A stretch of 64,000 bases of DNA from CBDBDZ01 sp965204215 (GTDB lineage: Bacteria; Pseudomonadota; Gammaproteobacteria; Pseudomonadales; GM7GCV1). The stretch covers positions 1-64,000 of the forward strand of contig CBDBDZ010000013.1 of the NCBI GenBank assembly GCA_965204215.1. The letters run 5' to 3'. The notes beneath the pieces were generated by a model. It saw only the letters and a list, made by a program, of their open reading frames with translations, ran no database searches and was not told the origin of the DNA. Every line of letters starts with the position of its first letter. Within the stretch, counting starts at the first letter, position 1. Positions 25,442 through 34,175 of this stretch are shown piece by piece. The translations under genes and the position numbers were made by a program.

Positions 25442-26301
25442 GTATTGAAGTTGTAGAAACAGCCACGCCTGTAAAAGTTGAGCGGCGCAAGCGGCTGGAA
25501 TTTAATAAACTGCAAAAGCGTTTACGGCGCAATGTCGGGAAGGCAATAAGTGATTATAATATGATAGAAGATGGAGATAAAATCATGGTGTGTTTGTCAG
25601 GAGGAAAGGACTCTTATTGCATGTTGGATATATTACTTAACTTAAAACAGTCAGCACCTATCCATTTTGACGTGGTAGCGGTAAATATGGATCAAAAACA
25701 ACCTGATTTTCCAGAGCATATTCTGCCAGAATATTTAGAAAGTATTGGCGTTGACTATCATATTATCGAGCGTGACACCTACTCTATTGTCAAATCGGTA
25801 CTGCCAGAAAATGCAACCTATTGCGGTTTGTGCTCCAGGCTACGCCGTGGTACATTGTATGGCTTTGCGGAATCTGTCGGAGCTACTAAAATTGCGCTGG
25901 GTCACCACCGCGATGATATCATTGAAACACTGTTCCTGAATATGTTTTACGGTGGGAAGCTTAAAGCCATGCCGCCTAAATTGTTAAGTGATGACAAACG
26001 CAATATTGTGATTAGACCGCTCGCATACTGTAAAGAAAATGATTTAATAGACTATGCTAACAGGAAGGCGTTTCCAATTATACCCTGCGATTTATGCGGT
26101 TCACAAGATGGTCTGCAGCGTCAAGTTATCAAACAAATGCTTCAAAACTGGGATAAAACGCATCCTGGAAGAATAGAAACCATTTTCAATGCCATTACCA
26201 ATGTGGCGCTCTCGCAATTGGCGGACACCAAACTGTTTGATTTTGCTAACCTGCAACTGGACAGAGCTGGAGAGGCGAGAATTCCTGCTGAACAAATATA
26301 A
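25438..26301 (+). CDS. ttcA: tRNA 2-thiocytidine synthetase TtcA
   Basis: Enzyme of 287 residues that installs s2C32 in tRNAs, using ATP and an iron-sulfur cluster. The PP-loop is CLSGGKDSYCMLD near 54. The Fe-S cysteines lie in CGLCSRLRRG near 122 and CDLCG near 214. A second ATP-contact motif is GHHRDDIIETLF. The N-terminal helix RRKRLEFNKLQKRLRRNVGK is typical. Position after prfC and overlap suggest one transcript with prfC and yeaC. Confidence 0.96.
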   Translation: MSIEVVETATPVKVERRKRLEFNKLQKRLRRNVGKAISDYNMIEDGDKIMVCLSGGKDSYCMLDILLNLKQSAPIHFDVVAVNMDQKQPDFPEHILPEYLESIGVDYHIIERDTYSIVKSVLPENATYCGLCSRLRRGTLYGFAESVGATKIALGHHRDDIIETLFLNMFYGGKLKAMPPKLLSDDKRNIVIRPLAYCKENDLIDYANRKAFPIIPCDLCGSQDGLQRQVIKQMLQNWDKTHPGRIETIFNAITNVALSQLADTKLFDFANLQLDRAGEARIPAEQI

Positions 26302-26308
26302 CGCCTAA

Positions 26309-26572
26309 ATGAAAGATTTGCCAACGCTTTTAAAGTCGGTGACCCCAGAAGTGTATGACAGCCTGGTTAAGGCAGTAGAACTTGGCAAATGGGCCGATGG
26401 GGGAGCACTTAGTGACCAGCAGCGCAAAGATTCGCTGCAAATTATTATTGCCTACGATATGTTGCATAAACCGGAAAATGAGCGTGTAGGGTTTGTGGAA
26501 TCGGGAAATCGCAGCTTATTGAAACAAGATACTCCACCTAAAAATTCTGAGCAAACCTTAACAATAAAATAA
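26309..26572 (+). CDS. yeaC: YeaC-family protein (DUF1315)
   Basis: Small soluble protein of 87 residues. The family core LTPEVYxxLxxAVELGKWxDGxxLxxxQRxxxLQxIIAYD is clearly present in residues 10-50, and the C-terminal tail is variable. The function is unknown in all species. It follows ttcA by 7 bp and ends the prfC-ttcA-yeaC unit. The 243 bp after it, up to the TonB operon, are AT-rich and hold no gene that I can support. Confidence 0.85.
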   Translation: MKDLPTLLKSVTPEVYDSLVKAVELGKWADGGALSDQQRKDSLQIIIAYDMLHKPENERVGFVESGNRSLLKQDTPPKNSEQTLTIK

Positions 26573-26815
26573 TGTTTTAAAAATTTTTTACACAAAATAA
26601 ACAAAAAATCATCTAAAAGGCTAGAGAATTGTCAGAATGAAATGCTAAGATGCGCACAAGCTTCACAGTAGTAATTTTAATTCACTGTTGATTAAAGCTG
26701 AATAATTAAAAATTTACTTGGTTAGACATTTCTTGAGTTTGCTCTATTTAGAAGCAACGCTTACCTTGTTTTTCCCATGTACTTTTACTTGTAACCTTTA
26801 ATATATGAGGAACTT

Positions 26816-27610
26816 ATGACTAATAAGCCATTAAAGCCTAAACCTATGAAAATGCTGCAGGTGGGTATGCTTGCTGTAGCTATAAGCGCTTTGAGCATTC
26901 AGGTTAGCGCCCAGACTGTCGATTCAGCTTTAAATGCCGCCAGTGCAAAAATTACTAAAGCAGCTGCTTCGCAAGCACGAATTGACAAAGTTGCCGACGA
27001 AACCGATAAACTGTTTAACGAGTTTCAGGTTGTCAGTAAGCAATTAGAAAACGTTCGTGTCTACAATGCCCAGTTGAATTTGCAAATTAAAGATCAAACA
27101 ACCAATATGGCAAAGCTCCGCAATTCTATTCAGCAGGCGGCAACTATGGAACGCGAAATGGCGCCACTGGTTGAAGAAATGATAGTGGGGTTAGCTCAGT
27201 TTATTGAATTGGACATGCCGTTTCATACGGAAATCAGACAAGAAGCGGTTGCCAAGCTTGAAGACAACCAAAGCAATTCAAACTTATCTGCTGCTGAGCG
27301 TTTCCGTCAAATTCTGGAAACTTACCGTATTGAAGGAGACTATGGCAAAAATATTGAATCCTACACCAAAACGCTGAATATCAATGGCACTGACCTTGAT
27401 GTTAATATTTTAAGAGTAGGCCGTGTTGCTTTGATGTATCAAAGTGAAGATCAATCACTCAATGGTGTTTGGAACAACCAAACTAAAACATGGGATGAGC
27501 TAAATATCTCATATCGCAAACCTCTTGCCGACTTATATAAAATGGCGAATAAACAAGCGTCAATTAATATAATGAAACTACCTATATCAGCGCCACAGGA
27601 GGCTAACTAA
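26816..27610 (+). CDS. DUF3450 periplasmic protein of TonB2 operon
   Basis: Exported protein of 264 residues that opens a TonB2-type operon. A signal peptide is visible (MLQVGMLAVAISALSIQVSA, ending near residue 32), followed by a long coiled coil (about 40-110) and a C-terminal domain with RVALMYQSEDQSLNGVW. DUF3450 genes occur as the first gene of ExbB-ExbB-ExbD-TonB-TPR clusters in marine gammaproteobacteria. It may organise the complex in the periplasm, but its exact task is not known. The ribosome-binding site GAGG lies 6 bp before the ATG. The stop overlaps the start region of the next gene. Confidence 0.85.
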   Translation: MTNKPLKPKPMKMLQVGMLAVAISALSIQVSAQTVDSALNAASAKITKAAASQARIDKVADETDKLFNEFQVVSKQLENVRVYNAQLNLQIKDQTTNMAKLRNSIQQAATMEREMAPLVEEMIVGLAQFIELDMPFHTEIRQEAVAKLEDNQSNSNLSAAERFRQILETYRIEGDYGKNIESYTKTLNINGTDLDVNILRVGRVALMYQSEDQSLNGVWNNQTKTWDELNISYRKPLADLYKMANKQASINIMKLPISAPQEAN

Positions 27611-28974
27611 TGAAATTACTTAATCGTATTGCAGTTGTTACTGCTACCAGCTTGGTACTTGGTTCACTTGCTTTTGCTCAAACTCAAGAAGCGGCATCGC
27701 TCGATGAATTGTTGCGCCTGGTTAAAAAAGATGAATTGATTCAATCGCAAGAAGCCTCTAAACGTGAAAGCGAATTTAAAGCACGCAAGAGTTCACAAGT
27801 TAATGAATTGGCCAAGATTAAAAGAACCCTGGCGAGAGAAGAGGCTACCAGTAAACGTTTGCAAAATACCATTGCCGACAATGACTTAAGATTGGCAGAC
27901 ATGCAAGAGCAGCTGGACAAAGCTTTAGGTTCACTGGCTGAGTTATTTGGTCATTTAACAGGTGCAGCAGGTGATTTGCGTGAAGACCTGGATAGTTCCA
28001 TTATCTCTGCCCAATATCCGGGTCGTAGCGGCTTTATTGAAGGCATGATTGCTCAAATTACCGACCCAAGCGAGTTGCCACAAATTTCTGACATTCGTAA
28101 AGTTTGGGAAGAAATGATGAAACAGATGGTCGAAAGTGGTAAGATTGTTAAGTTTAATGGTGATATTGTTGCACCCGATGGTTCTATTTCGAATCAAGAA
28201 ATTGTACGCGTGGGCAATTACAACTTATTATCAGATGACAAATACTTAACTTATGATTTAGGTACGCTTCGTATTAAAGAATTGGTCAAGCAACCTGCAG
28301 GTCTTGGCCAGGTCAGCGCACTATTTGATGCAAGCGATGGCTTTACACAAGTGGGGATTGACCCAACGGGTCCCCGTGGTGGCACATTCTTGAGCGCTAT
28401 TGTTTTAACGCCTTCGCAAGTTGATCAATGGCGTCAAGGCGGCTTGGTAGGATATGTGATCACGGCATTAGGTGTATTTGCAGTACTTTTGGCTATTTGG
28501 CGATTATTAGTATTAACAATGGTTTCAGGTAGAGTTAAAGCTCAATTGAAGTCTGACACCGCCAACGAAAATAACCCATTGGGTCGTGTGATGAAGGTCT
28601 ATGAAGACGACTCGTCTGTGGATGTTGAAACGCTTGAATTGCGTTTGAATGAAGCTATTATCAAAGAACGTCCAAGTATTGAAGCCTGGATTAATGCCAT
28701 TAAAATTATTGCTGCTATTTCACCGTTGTTAGGTCTGTTAGGTACTGTAACTGGTATGATTTTAACTTTCCAGGGCATTATGATTTACGGTGCTGGTGAC
28801 GTTGCAGGTATGGCTGATGGTATTTCGCAAGCATTGCAAACTACCAAACTGGGTCTGTTTGCTGCGGTTCCTGCGGTATTAATGCATACTTTGGTTAATA
28901 GTAGAGCCATGCGTATTATCCATATTCTTGATGAACAGGCAGCTGGTATTATTGCCGAAAAAGCTGGTAAGTAA
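27610..28974 (+). CDS. TtpC-like MotA/TolQ/ExbB proton channel with periplasmic extension
   Basis: This 454-residue protein has a cleavable-looking signal peptide (residues 1-23), a coiled coil (about 50-110), a ~150-residue periplasmic domain, then three membrane helices and the MotA/TolQ/ExbB proton-channel domain. The channel motif is ISPLLGLLGTVTGMI near 368 and the third helix LGLFAAVPAVLMHTL. The layout matches Vibrio TtpC, which is needed for TonB2 function. It begins at the stop of the DUF3450 gene and is followed 33 bp later by a short ExbB, so two channel proteins are made from one operon. Confidence 0.9.
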   Translation: MKLLNRIAVVTATSLVLGSLAFAQTQEAASLDELLRLVKKDELIQSQEASKRESEFKARKSSQVNELAKIKRTLAREEATSKRLQNTIADNDLRLADMQEQLDKALGSLAELFGHLTGAAGDLREDLDSSIISAQYPGRSGFIEGMIAQITDPSELPQISDIRKVWEEMMKQMVESGKIVKFNGDIVAPDGSISNQEIVRVGNYNLLSDDKYLTYDLGTLRIKELVKQPAGLGQVSALFDASDGFTQVGIDPTGPRGGTFLSAIVLTPSQVDQWRQGGLVGYVITALGVFAVLLAIWRLLVLTMVSGRVKAQLKSDTANENNPLGRVMKVYEDDSSVDVETLELRLNEAIIKERPSIEAWINAIKIIAAISPLLGLLGTVTGMILTFQGIMIYGAGDVAGMADGISQALQTTKLGLFAAVPAVLMHTLVNSRAMRIIHILDEQAAGIIAEKAGK

Positions 28975-29007
28975 TCAATTGTTAATAAAGCAATTTGAGA
29001 TAGTTAA

Positions 29008-29532
29008 ATGATTGATTTCGTATCAGAGTCTATCCGCATATACTTTAATATGGGCGGGCCAGTGTTGTATTTTATTGCGGCATTGGCCTTCCTGATGTGG
29101 ACATTGATTATTGAGCGGATTTGGTTCTATGCAGGAGGTTCAATGCAGCAGGAGGTCAGCGAAAAAATTGCCAGTTGGGAAGGTCGAAATGAACATCATT
29201 CCTGGCATGCTCACAAAATTCGAGAAAAGTTAATTTCAGAAATTAATGAACGAATTTATGAAAATTTAGCAATGATAAAGACAACCGTGTCATTGGCACC
29301 ACTGTTTGGTTTGTTAGGAACCGTAACAGGAATGATTAATGTTTTTGCTATTATGGCAATTACAGGTGGTGGCGATGCTCGTCAAATGGCGGCAGGTGTA
29401 TTCAGTGCGACGATTCCAACCCTATCGGGGATGGTTGTGGCAATTTCAGGCGTTTTCGCCAGTAATTACCTGACTCGTGTATCCACCAGAGAAGTGGCAG
29501 TGTTTGAAGACCATCTTGAACTAAAAGACTAA
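29008..29532 (+). CDS. exbB: ExbB-type biopolymer transport protein (ExbB2)
   Basis: Inner-membrane proton-channel subunit of 174 residues, of the short ExbB2 type. One N-terminal helix (about 15-35), a cytoplasmic loop, then SLAPLFGLLGTVTGMINVF near 90 and a last helix GVFSATIPTLSGMVVAISG. With ExbD it uses the proton motive force to energise TonB. A 98-bp gap with a small GAGTT/AACTC hairpin separates it from exbD, longer than the other spacings in this operon. Confidence 0.9.
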   Translation: MIDFVSESIRIYFNMGGPVLYFIAALAFLMWTLIIERIWFYAGGSMQQEVSEKIASWEGRNEHHSWHAHKIREKLISEINERIYENLAMIKTTVSLAPLFGLLGTVTGMINVFAIMAITGGGDARQMAAGVFSATIPTLSGMVVAISGVFASNYLTRVSTREVAVFEDHLELKD

Positions 29533-29630
29533 TATAGATTGCGCTGTTTACTCTTTATAAACTTAACGACGTAATCATTTGTCAAAAACTAGCGAGTTAA
29601 AAACTCAATGAATTATCAAATTATTGAATT

Positions 29631-30029
29631 ATGAGTAGACAAAGACCCAATTCAGCTGACGAGCAGCAAATTGACTTAACACCAATGTTAGATGTGGTGT
29701 TTATTATGTTAATTTTCTTTATCGTTACAGCGACATTTATCAAGTTACCTGGCGCAGACGTTCAGCGGTCGGAAACTGAAAACGCTGTTTCAAGAAAACC
29801 AAGTATGATTGTAGCTATTACAGAAGGCAACGAAATGTGGATTAACCGTGAAAAAGTCAACCCCAAATTTTTGCGAACAAATATTGCATTACTATTGGCA
29901 GATAACCCTAATGGGGAGCTTATTATTCAAGCCGATGCCGGGGCTGATATTAAAAATGTTGCGACAGTATGGGACGCAGCAAAAGATGTAGGTGTTCAAT
30001 ATATTAGTATTTCAGGAGAAAACAAATAA
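29631..30029 (+). CDS. exbD: ExbD-type biopolymer transport protein (ExbD2)
   Basis: Single-pass inner-membrane protein of 132 residues. The essential membrane aspartate is in LTPMLDVVFIMLIFFIVTA near 21, and a small periplasmic TolR/ExbD domain follows. It forms the proton path with the two ExbB-like proteins. The stop overlaps the tonB start (TAATG), so the amounts of ExbD and TonB are probably linked. Confidence 0.92.
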   Translation: MSRQRPNSADEQQIDLTPMLDVVFIMLIFFIVTATFIKLPGADVQRSETENAVSRKPSMIVAITEGNEMWINREKVNPKFLRTNIALLLADNPNGELIIQADAGADIKNVATVWDAAKDVGVQYISISGENK

Positions 30030-30706
30030 TGAGTAAGCAAATTAAAAATAACATACTAAGGTTACAGCGAGGCTCTATTTCAATGACGGTATCAGCCGTT
30101 GTGTCTGCCGGGGTGGTATTGAGTTTGTTCTTGTTAATGAAAACCATGATTACCAAGGACTTTAAAGATCCTGGTGAACGCAAAACGGTTCCCATTCCTT
30201 CTATCATTCAAGAAAAGGAGGAGATTAAAGACGAACTTAAAAAGCGTGAAATTAAGGAAATTGATGAGCCTGATGAGCCACCGCCAGATATTCCAGAGCA
30301 AGAGCTTGATGTTGATATCAATTTAGATAGCGTTAATATCAATGTCAATACTCGTGGTGGTGGGCACGTTAACATTGGTCTTGAAACATCGTTTTCAGAT
30401 GGTGATTTAGTCCCAATTGTGGCTATCCAGCCCAATTATCCAAGACGTGCTCAAGAGCGAGGTACGGAAGGTTATGTTGTGGTGCATTTTACCATTGCCA
30501 CCGATGGTTCAACTAAAGATATTATAGTGATGGAAAATGCATCGCTACAGCGTTCAGGCGAATATAAAGTTGGTGGAGGAAGAGTGTTTGAACGTGAAGC
30601 GATTAAGGCAGCGAGCCGCTTGCGTTATAAGCCACGCGTTGTAGATGGTAAACCGGTTGAAGTTTACAACTACCCCTATAAATTTTCATTTAATCTTTCA
30701 GAATAA
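30029..30706 (+). CDS. tonB: TonB energy transducer (TonB2 type)
   Basis: TonB protein of 225 residues with one N-terminal membrane helix (about 19-38), an acidic and basic Pro-rich linker (EPDEPPPDIPEQELD near 78), and the C-terminal TonB domain. The latter has PIVAIQPNYPRRAQERGTEG near 127 and closes with RLRYKPRVVDGKPVEV. The linker is short, as in TonB2 proteins. It carries energy to outer-membrane receptors for iron chelates, vitamins or sugars. No receptor gene is adjacent, so the substrate is not indicated. Confidence 0.93.
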   Translation: MSKQIKNNILRLQRGSISMTVSAVVSAGVVLSLFLLMKTMITKDFKDPGERKTVPIPSIIQEKEEIKDELKKREIKEIDEPDEPPPDIPEQELDVDINLDSVNINVNTRGGGHVNIGLETSFSDGDLVPIVAIQPNYPRRAQERGTEGYVVVHFTIATDGSTKDIIVMENASLQRSGEYKVGGGRVFEREAIKAASRLRYKPRVVDGKPVEVYNYPYKFSFNLSE

Positions 30707-30716
30707 GTTTAATATT

Positions 30717-32084
30717 ATGACTTTCAAATCACTATTGACTTTCTTGGTGCTGGTATTTGCCAGCGCGATGTTGGTTACATATGCACAAGATGAAAAGCCT
30801 AAGCCAAAATTTGCAAATTCTGAAACCAAAAAAGTAAAAGCATTAAGTAAGCAGTTTGGTGATAGACTGAGGCCGATCAATGAATTACTTGTACCTGAAG
30901 AGTGTAATGAAGGTGGTAAATTAACTAAAGAAGAGTGTGATAGGTTGCAGCCAGGTAATTTCCGAAAAGCTTTTCCTTTACTTCAAAAAATGGAAAATAA
31001 CCCAAAATGGAAAAGCCATGAAAAAGCGCACTTGTTTGGTACTTTAGGTTATGTTAGCTATCAACTTGACAATACTAACGGCGCGATCAATTACTACCTT
31101 AAAGCCATTAATGAAGAAGATATTTCGACAGGCGTTTATACTAATACTTTACGCACCATTGGCCAGCTTTATCTTTCCATTGAAGATTATCACAATGCGA
31201 TAAAGTATCTAAAGCAATGGATGGATACCCAGGAAAGTATTGATGCAACTATTTTTGCTATCATTTCACAAGCTTATTACAATCTTGAAGACTATAACAA
31301 TAGTTTAAAACATATTGAAATCGCTATTGGTAAAGATGAAAGCAGCAAGGGTATAGCAAAAGAAAATTGGTATGGTATACAACGTGCAATTTACGCTCAG
31401 CGTAAAAATTATAAAAAAGTTATTCAAATTCTTGAAAAGTTAATTGTCCATTACCCTAAAGTAAATTATTGGCTAGAGTTGGGAGGGATGTACTCAGAGC
31501 TTGAACAAGACGATAAACGTCACGCGGCCTATGATTTGGTTAACTTGATGAAAGGTTTGGACAGCGAGTCTCGATTAATGGGTTTAGCCTATATGTATTT
31601 GTCATCTGCTCCCTATACCAGTGCTCAATTAATTTCTAAAGGGATGAAAGATAAAATTATTGAACGCTCAGTTAAAAATTTACAAGTTGCAGGAAGCGCT
31701 TATGCACAGTCTAGAGATTATTCAAAAGCTATTCCTTTTTTAGAAGAAGCCGCAGAGAAAGACTCTAAAGGAGAAAGCTATGCCCGATTGGCAGATGTTT
31801 ACGCCAGTTTAAATCATCATAACGAAGCTATTACAGCAGGTAATAAAGCTTTAAAGATGGGAGGCATCAAACGTCCTGATCTACTCAAACTATCAATTGG
31901 CACTGCCCTCTTTGATACACGAGAATATGATAAAGCACTGGAAATCTTAAAAACCATAAAAAGTAAAAGTCTTAGAAAATCACGTGATAGTTGGGTTCGC
32001 CATGTTCGCAATGAAATTAAACGCGAAAAACAACTCAAAGATTCAGGTATTGATTTAAGTAAAATTCAAAATACGGCTTATTGA
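30717..32084 (+). CDS. TPR-repeat periplasmic protein of TonB2 operon
   Basis: Last gene of the TonB operon, 455 residues. The start is placed at the ATG at 30717, which gives a clear signal peptide (SLLTFLVLVFASAMLVTYAQ). An earlier in-frame ATG lies inside tonB and adds an unlikely 24 residues. Several tetratricopeptide repeats can be seen, for example near 110-210 and 345-410 (YAQSRDYSKAIPFLEEAAEK, then YARLADVYASLNHHNEAITA). Such proteins accompany TonB2 systems in Vibrio and Alteromonas and are thought to help the complex reach its receptors. No enzymatic motif is present. Confidence 0.85.
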   Translation: MTFKSLLTFLVLVFASAMLVTYAQDEKPKPKFANSETKKVKALSKQFGDRLRPINELLVPEECNEGGKLTKEECDRLQPGNFRKAFPLLQKMENNPKWKSHEKAHLFGTLGYVSYQLDNTNGAINYYLKAINEEDISTGVYTNTLRTIGQLYLSIEDYHNAIKYLKQWMDTQESIDATIFAIISQAYYNLEDYNNSLKHIEIAIGKDESSKGIAKENWYGIQRAIYAQRKNYKKVIQILEKLIVHYPKVNYWLELGGMYSELEQDDKRHAAYDLVNLMKGLDSESRLMGLAYMYLSSAPYTSAQLISKGMKDKIIERSVKNLQVAGSAYAQSRDYSKAIPFLEEAAEKDSKGESYARLADVYASLNHHNEAITAGNKALKMGGIKRPDLLKLSIGTALFDTREYDKALEILKTIKSKSLRKSRDSWVRHVRNEIKREKQLKDSGIDLSKIQNTAY

Positions 32085-32099
32085 CACTCGTTTAAGGAA

Positions 32100-32516
32100 T
32101 TGATTAATAAGCTAACCAAAGCCCTTTTGCTGTCAGTGGTTATATTGACTACTGGTTGCTCTGTTTTATCTTTTTTAAGCGTTTACAAAGTCAATGTTGA
32201 TCAAGGCAATATTGTCAATCAAGACACGATAAACGATTTAAAGCTGGGAATGACTAAACGTCAGGTTATCTTTGTGATGGGAACACCCTTGGTTGTCGAT
32301 CCGTTTAATACTGATGTTTGGGGATATTACTATGGTGTTGAAGTGAAAAATAGTCGCAAAAAATATGAGCAAAATGTAACACTTACATTTGAAGATAATG
32401 AATTGGTCAGTATTGAAGGTGATTTGCAGCCCGACAACCCTGTAAAGGAAGAAGTGAAACCAGATAAAGAACCTAAAAAGACGATTAAGCTTTCTCCCAA
32501 AACGAAATCTGAATAA
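32100..32516 (+). CDS. bamE: BamE/SmpA-like outer-membrane lipoprotein
   Basis: Lipoprotein of 138 residues. The signal peptide ends in a lipobox LTTGC at residues 16-20. A SmpA/OmlA (BamE) domain follows, with LKLGMTKRQVIFVMGTPLVV and WGYYYGVE. A Lys/Glu/Pro-rich tail (about 110-138) goes beyond the usual length of around 113. BamE stabilises the BAM complex that folds outer-membrane proteins. The start is a TTG at 32100 with AAGGA only 1 bp away, which is tight; no better start preserves the signal peptide. Confidence 0.8.
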   Translation: MINKLTKALLLSVVILTTGCSVLSFLSVYKVNVDQGNIVNQDTINDLKLGMTKRQVIFVMGTPLVVDPFNTDVWGYYYGVEVKNSRKKYEQNVTLTFEDNELVSIEGDLQPDNPVKEEVKPDKEPKKTIKLSPKTKSE

Positions 32517-32525
32517 GGACGCTTT

Positions 32526-32565
32526 CTCTTAGAAGTGAAATTAGCGTTCAACTGCGGAATCTAGG
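32526..32565. mobile_element. Family C miniature element, 40-bp end fragment
   Basis: Reverse-complement match to the first 40 bp of the copy at 15661, ending in the diagnostic AATCTAGG terminus. The terminal CTA supplies the stop codon (TAG) of the convergent pncC gene. No second end is nearby, so this is a decayed remnant. Confidence 0.7.
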
Positions 32566-33049
32566 ATAATAGCTCTATCGCCAATTCAATAGCAGCTTTG
32601 ATGGTTGCGCCTCTAATAGCCTCCCTGTCTCCTTTAAAAATATGGTGCTGAACGATAGTAGAGGTAGTACTATTTTTCACAGTACATCCTATATATACAG
32701 TGCCTACGGGTTTATCTTTACTTCCACCATCAGGGCCTGCAATACCACTAACGGCAAGCGCAATGTCTGCACTGGCTTGTATCAAAGCACCTTCTGCCAT
32801 TTCAGTTACAGTTTGCCTACTTACTGCTCCGTATTCATTTAATGTTTTTTGTGAGACTTTTACCAATGCTACTTTGGCCTTATTGGAATAGGTAATAAAA
32901 CCGTATTCATACCAATTAGAGCTACCAGATACAGCCGTAAAAGAAGCGCCTATTCCGCCGCCTGTGCAAGATTCAACTGTAGTCATGGTTAAATTTCTAT
33001 TAATCAAAAGTGCAGCCAGCTTCTCAACCAAACCAGGTATTTCATTCAT
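32561..33049 (-). CDS. pncC: Nicotinamide-nucleotide amidase PncC (CinA C-terminal type)
   Basis: Stand-alone CinA C-terminal domain protein of 162 residues that deamidates NMN and recycles the by-product of DNA ligase. Motifs are TVESCTGGGIGASFTAVSGSS near 24 and VSGIAGPDGGSKDKPVGTVY near 99; the Ser-Gly-Ile-Ala-Gly-Pro segment is diagnostic. Length is normal. The start overlaps the trmJ stop by 8 bp, so both genes are coupled. The stop codon lies inside the terminus of a decayed miniature element. Confidence 0.92.
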   Translation of the reverse strand: MNEIPGLVEKLAALLINRNLTMTTVESCTGGGIGASFTAVSGSSNWYEYGFITYSNKAKVALVKVSQKTLNEYGAVSRQTVTEMAEGALIQASADIALAVSGIAGPDGGSKDKPVGTVYIGCTVKNSTTSTIVQHHIFKGDREAIRGATIKAAIELAIELLS

Positions 33050-33785
33050 TTTGATATTTATTAATGGCAGTTAAAAACCCTCTAAGAATTTGAATTTCAT
33101 TAATATCAGGATGGATACGTTGAAATAATCGCCGCATACGAGTTAGCGTTTGTTTGGGGTTATCAGCATCGTGGAAATCAGTAGCAATCATGGTTGATTC
33201 AAGGTGCTGATAAAAATGTTCCATTTCTGAATGAGTAGCCAAAGGCGTGTCCCATTCATTTGAGTAGACTGCACCCGTATTAGCTAAAACTTGCTTTCTG
33301 ATTTCATAGCAGATAACCTGAACAGCGGAGCATAAGTTTAAAGAACTGTATTCAGGGTTAGATGGAATATGTACGTGCCAGTGACAGCGTTGTAATTCGT
33401 CATTGGTCAAGCCGCTATCTTCACGCCCAAAAAGGATAGCGCATTGCTGCTGCTGACCAACGGCAGTAATCACACGCTTAGCTGTGGCGTCAGGCGATTC
33501 AATCGGCCAGGATACACGGCGAGAACGCGCACTGGTTCCGATAATTAATTGACAGTTTTGCAGAGCTTCATCCAGTGACTCACAAACCATTACATGTTCC
33601 AGTAAGTCGGCCGCCCCTGCTGCACGCCATACCGCTCGATCTGACGGGAATGCTGAAGGCTCTACCAAATACAGTGTCGAAAGCCCCATATTTTTCATTG
33701 CACGCATGGCTCCACCTATGTTACCTGGCTGCGTTGTTCCTACGAGAATAATACGCAAATAATTGTTAATTGTATTTTGTATCAT
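33042..33785 (-). CDS. trmJ: tRNA Cm32/Um32 methyltransferase TrmJ
   Basis: SPOUT-family methyltransferase of 247 residues that 2'-O-methylates position 32 of tRNAs. The N-terminal motif is ILVGTTQPGNIGGAMRAMKN near 13, then FGREDSGLTNDEL near 118 and the knot segment SSLNLCSAVQV near 145. A C-terminal extension (from about 175) is typical for TrmJ. ttcA, elsewhere in this window, modifies the same nucleotide. A long palindrome begins 4 bp upstream of the start codon. Confidence 0.93.
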   Translation of the reverse strand: MIQNTINNYLRIILVGTTQPGNIGGAMRAMKNMGLSTLYLVEPSAFPSDRAVWRAAGAADLLEHVMVCESLDEALQNCQLIIGTSARSRRVSWPIESPDATAKRVITAVGQQQQCAILFGREDSGLTNDELQRCHWHVHIPSNPEYSSLNLCSAVQVICYEIRKQVLANTGAVYSNEWDTPLATHSEMEHFYQHLESTMIATDFHDADNPKQTLTRMRRLFQRIHPDINEIQILRGFLTAINKYQNE

Positions 33786-33788
33786 CTT

Positions 33789-33969
33789 TTAAACCCAGAT
33801 TATGCATTAGACTTCGGAATGAACACAAAAATGGCAATGAAAACAGGTGCTCGCGCAAGAACAATAAACGCAGGCATAGCCACCCTATGGTGAGTATTAT
33901 TTTTCGAGCAAGCGCCTGTTTTTGAAGTCATTATTGTGTGTAATAGATTTCTAATGCATAATTTGGGTT
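33789..33969. repeat. ~180-bp imperfect palindrome
   Basis: Two arms of about 75 bp face each other around a ~30-bp centre. Outer matches include AACCCAGATTATGCATTAGA (33791-33810) against its near-complement at about 33949-33968; inner matches include AAAACAGGTGCTCG against CGAGCAAGCGCCTGTTTT. The centre has a further CACC-CTAT-GGTG hairpin. It lies directly in front of trmJ on the minus strand and would give a very stable RNA or cruciform. A family B miniature element follows 8 bp later. The two together account for most of the 390-bp gap before metG. Confidence 0.75.
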
Positions 33970-33977
33970 AAATAATT

Positions 33978-34076
33978 GAGAGTTTTGCATAATTACTGCG
34001 CTCGTCAATACAGCGTTAAATTTTCGTTCAAATTTGCCTTGTCTTGACATGGTTCGTGACATTGTGCAAAGCTCTC
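33978..34076. mobile_element. Miniature palindromic element, family B, complete copy
   Basis: The 99-bp non-coding element has inverted ends GAGAGTTTTGCA / TGCAAAGCTCTC and a perfect 5-bp duplication TAATT (33973-33977 and 34077-34081). A related sequence lies at 61206-61307, and isolated ends at 41957 and 42801. The remaining ~95 bp before metG should hold its promoter; I see only a TAGAAT-like -10 near 34137. Confidence 0.8.
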
Positions 34077-34175
34077 TAATTGATAATCATATAAATCGTA
34101 AGGTTGATAATTGTAGGTGTATTTGCCAGTCAATGCTAGAATAGCGTTTTAAAACTTTTATAGCAATCTTAATTA

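Noticed and set aside
30645..30716. Earlier start for the TPR protein inside tonB
   Set aside because: It places 24 residues in front of a good signal peptide and overlaps tonB out of frame.
34078..34120. Fur-like box (GATAATCAT) upstream of metG
   Set aside because: Less than half of the consensus matches, and metG is not an expected iron-regulated gene.
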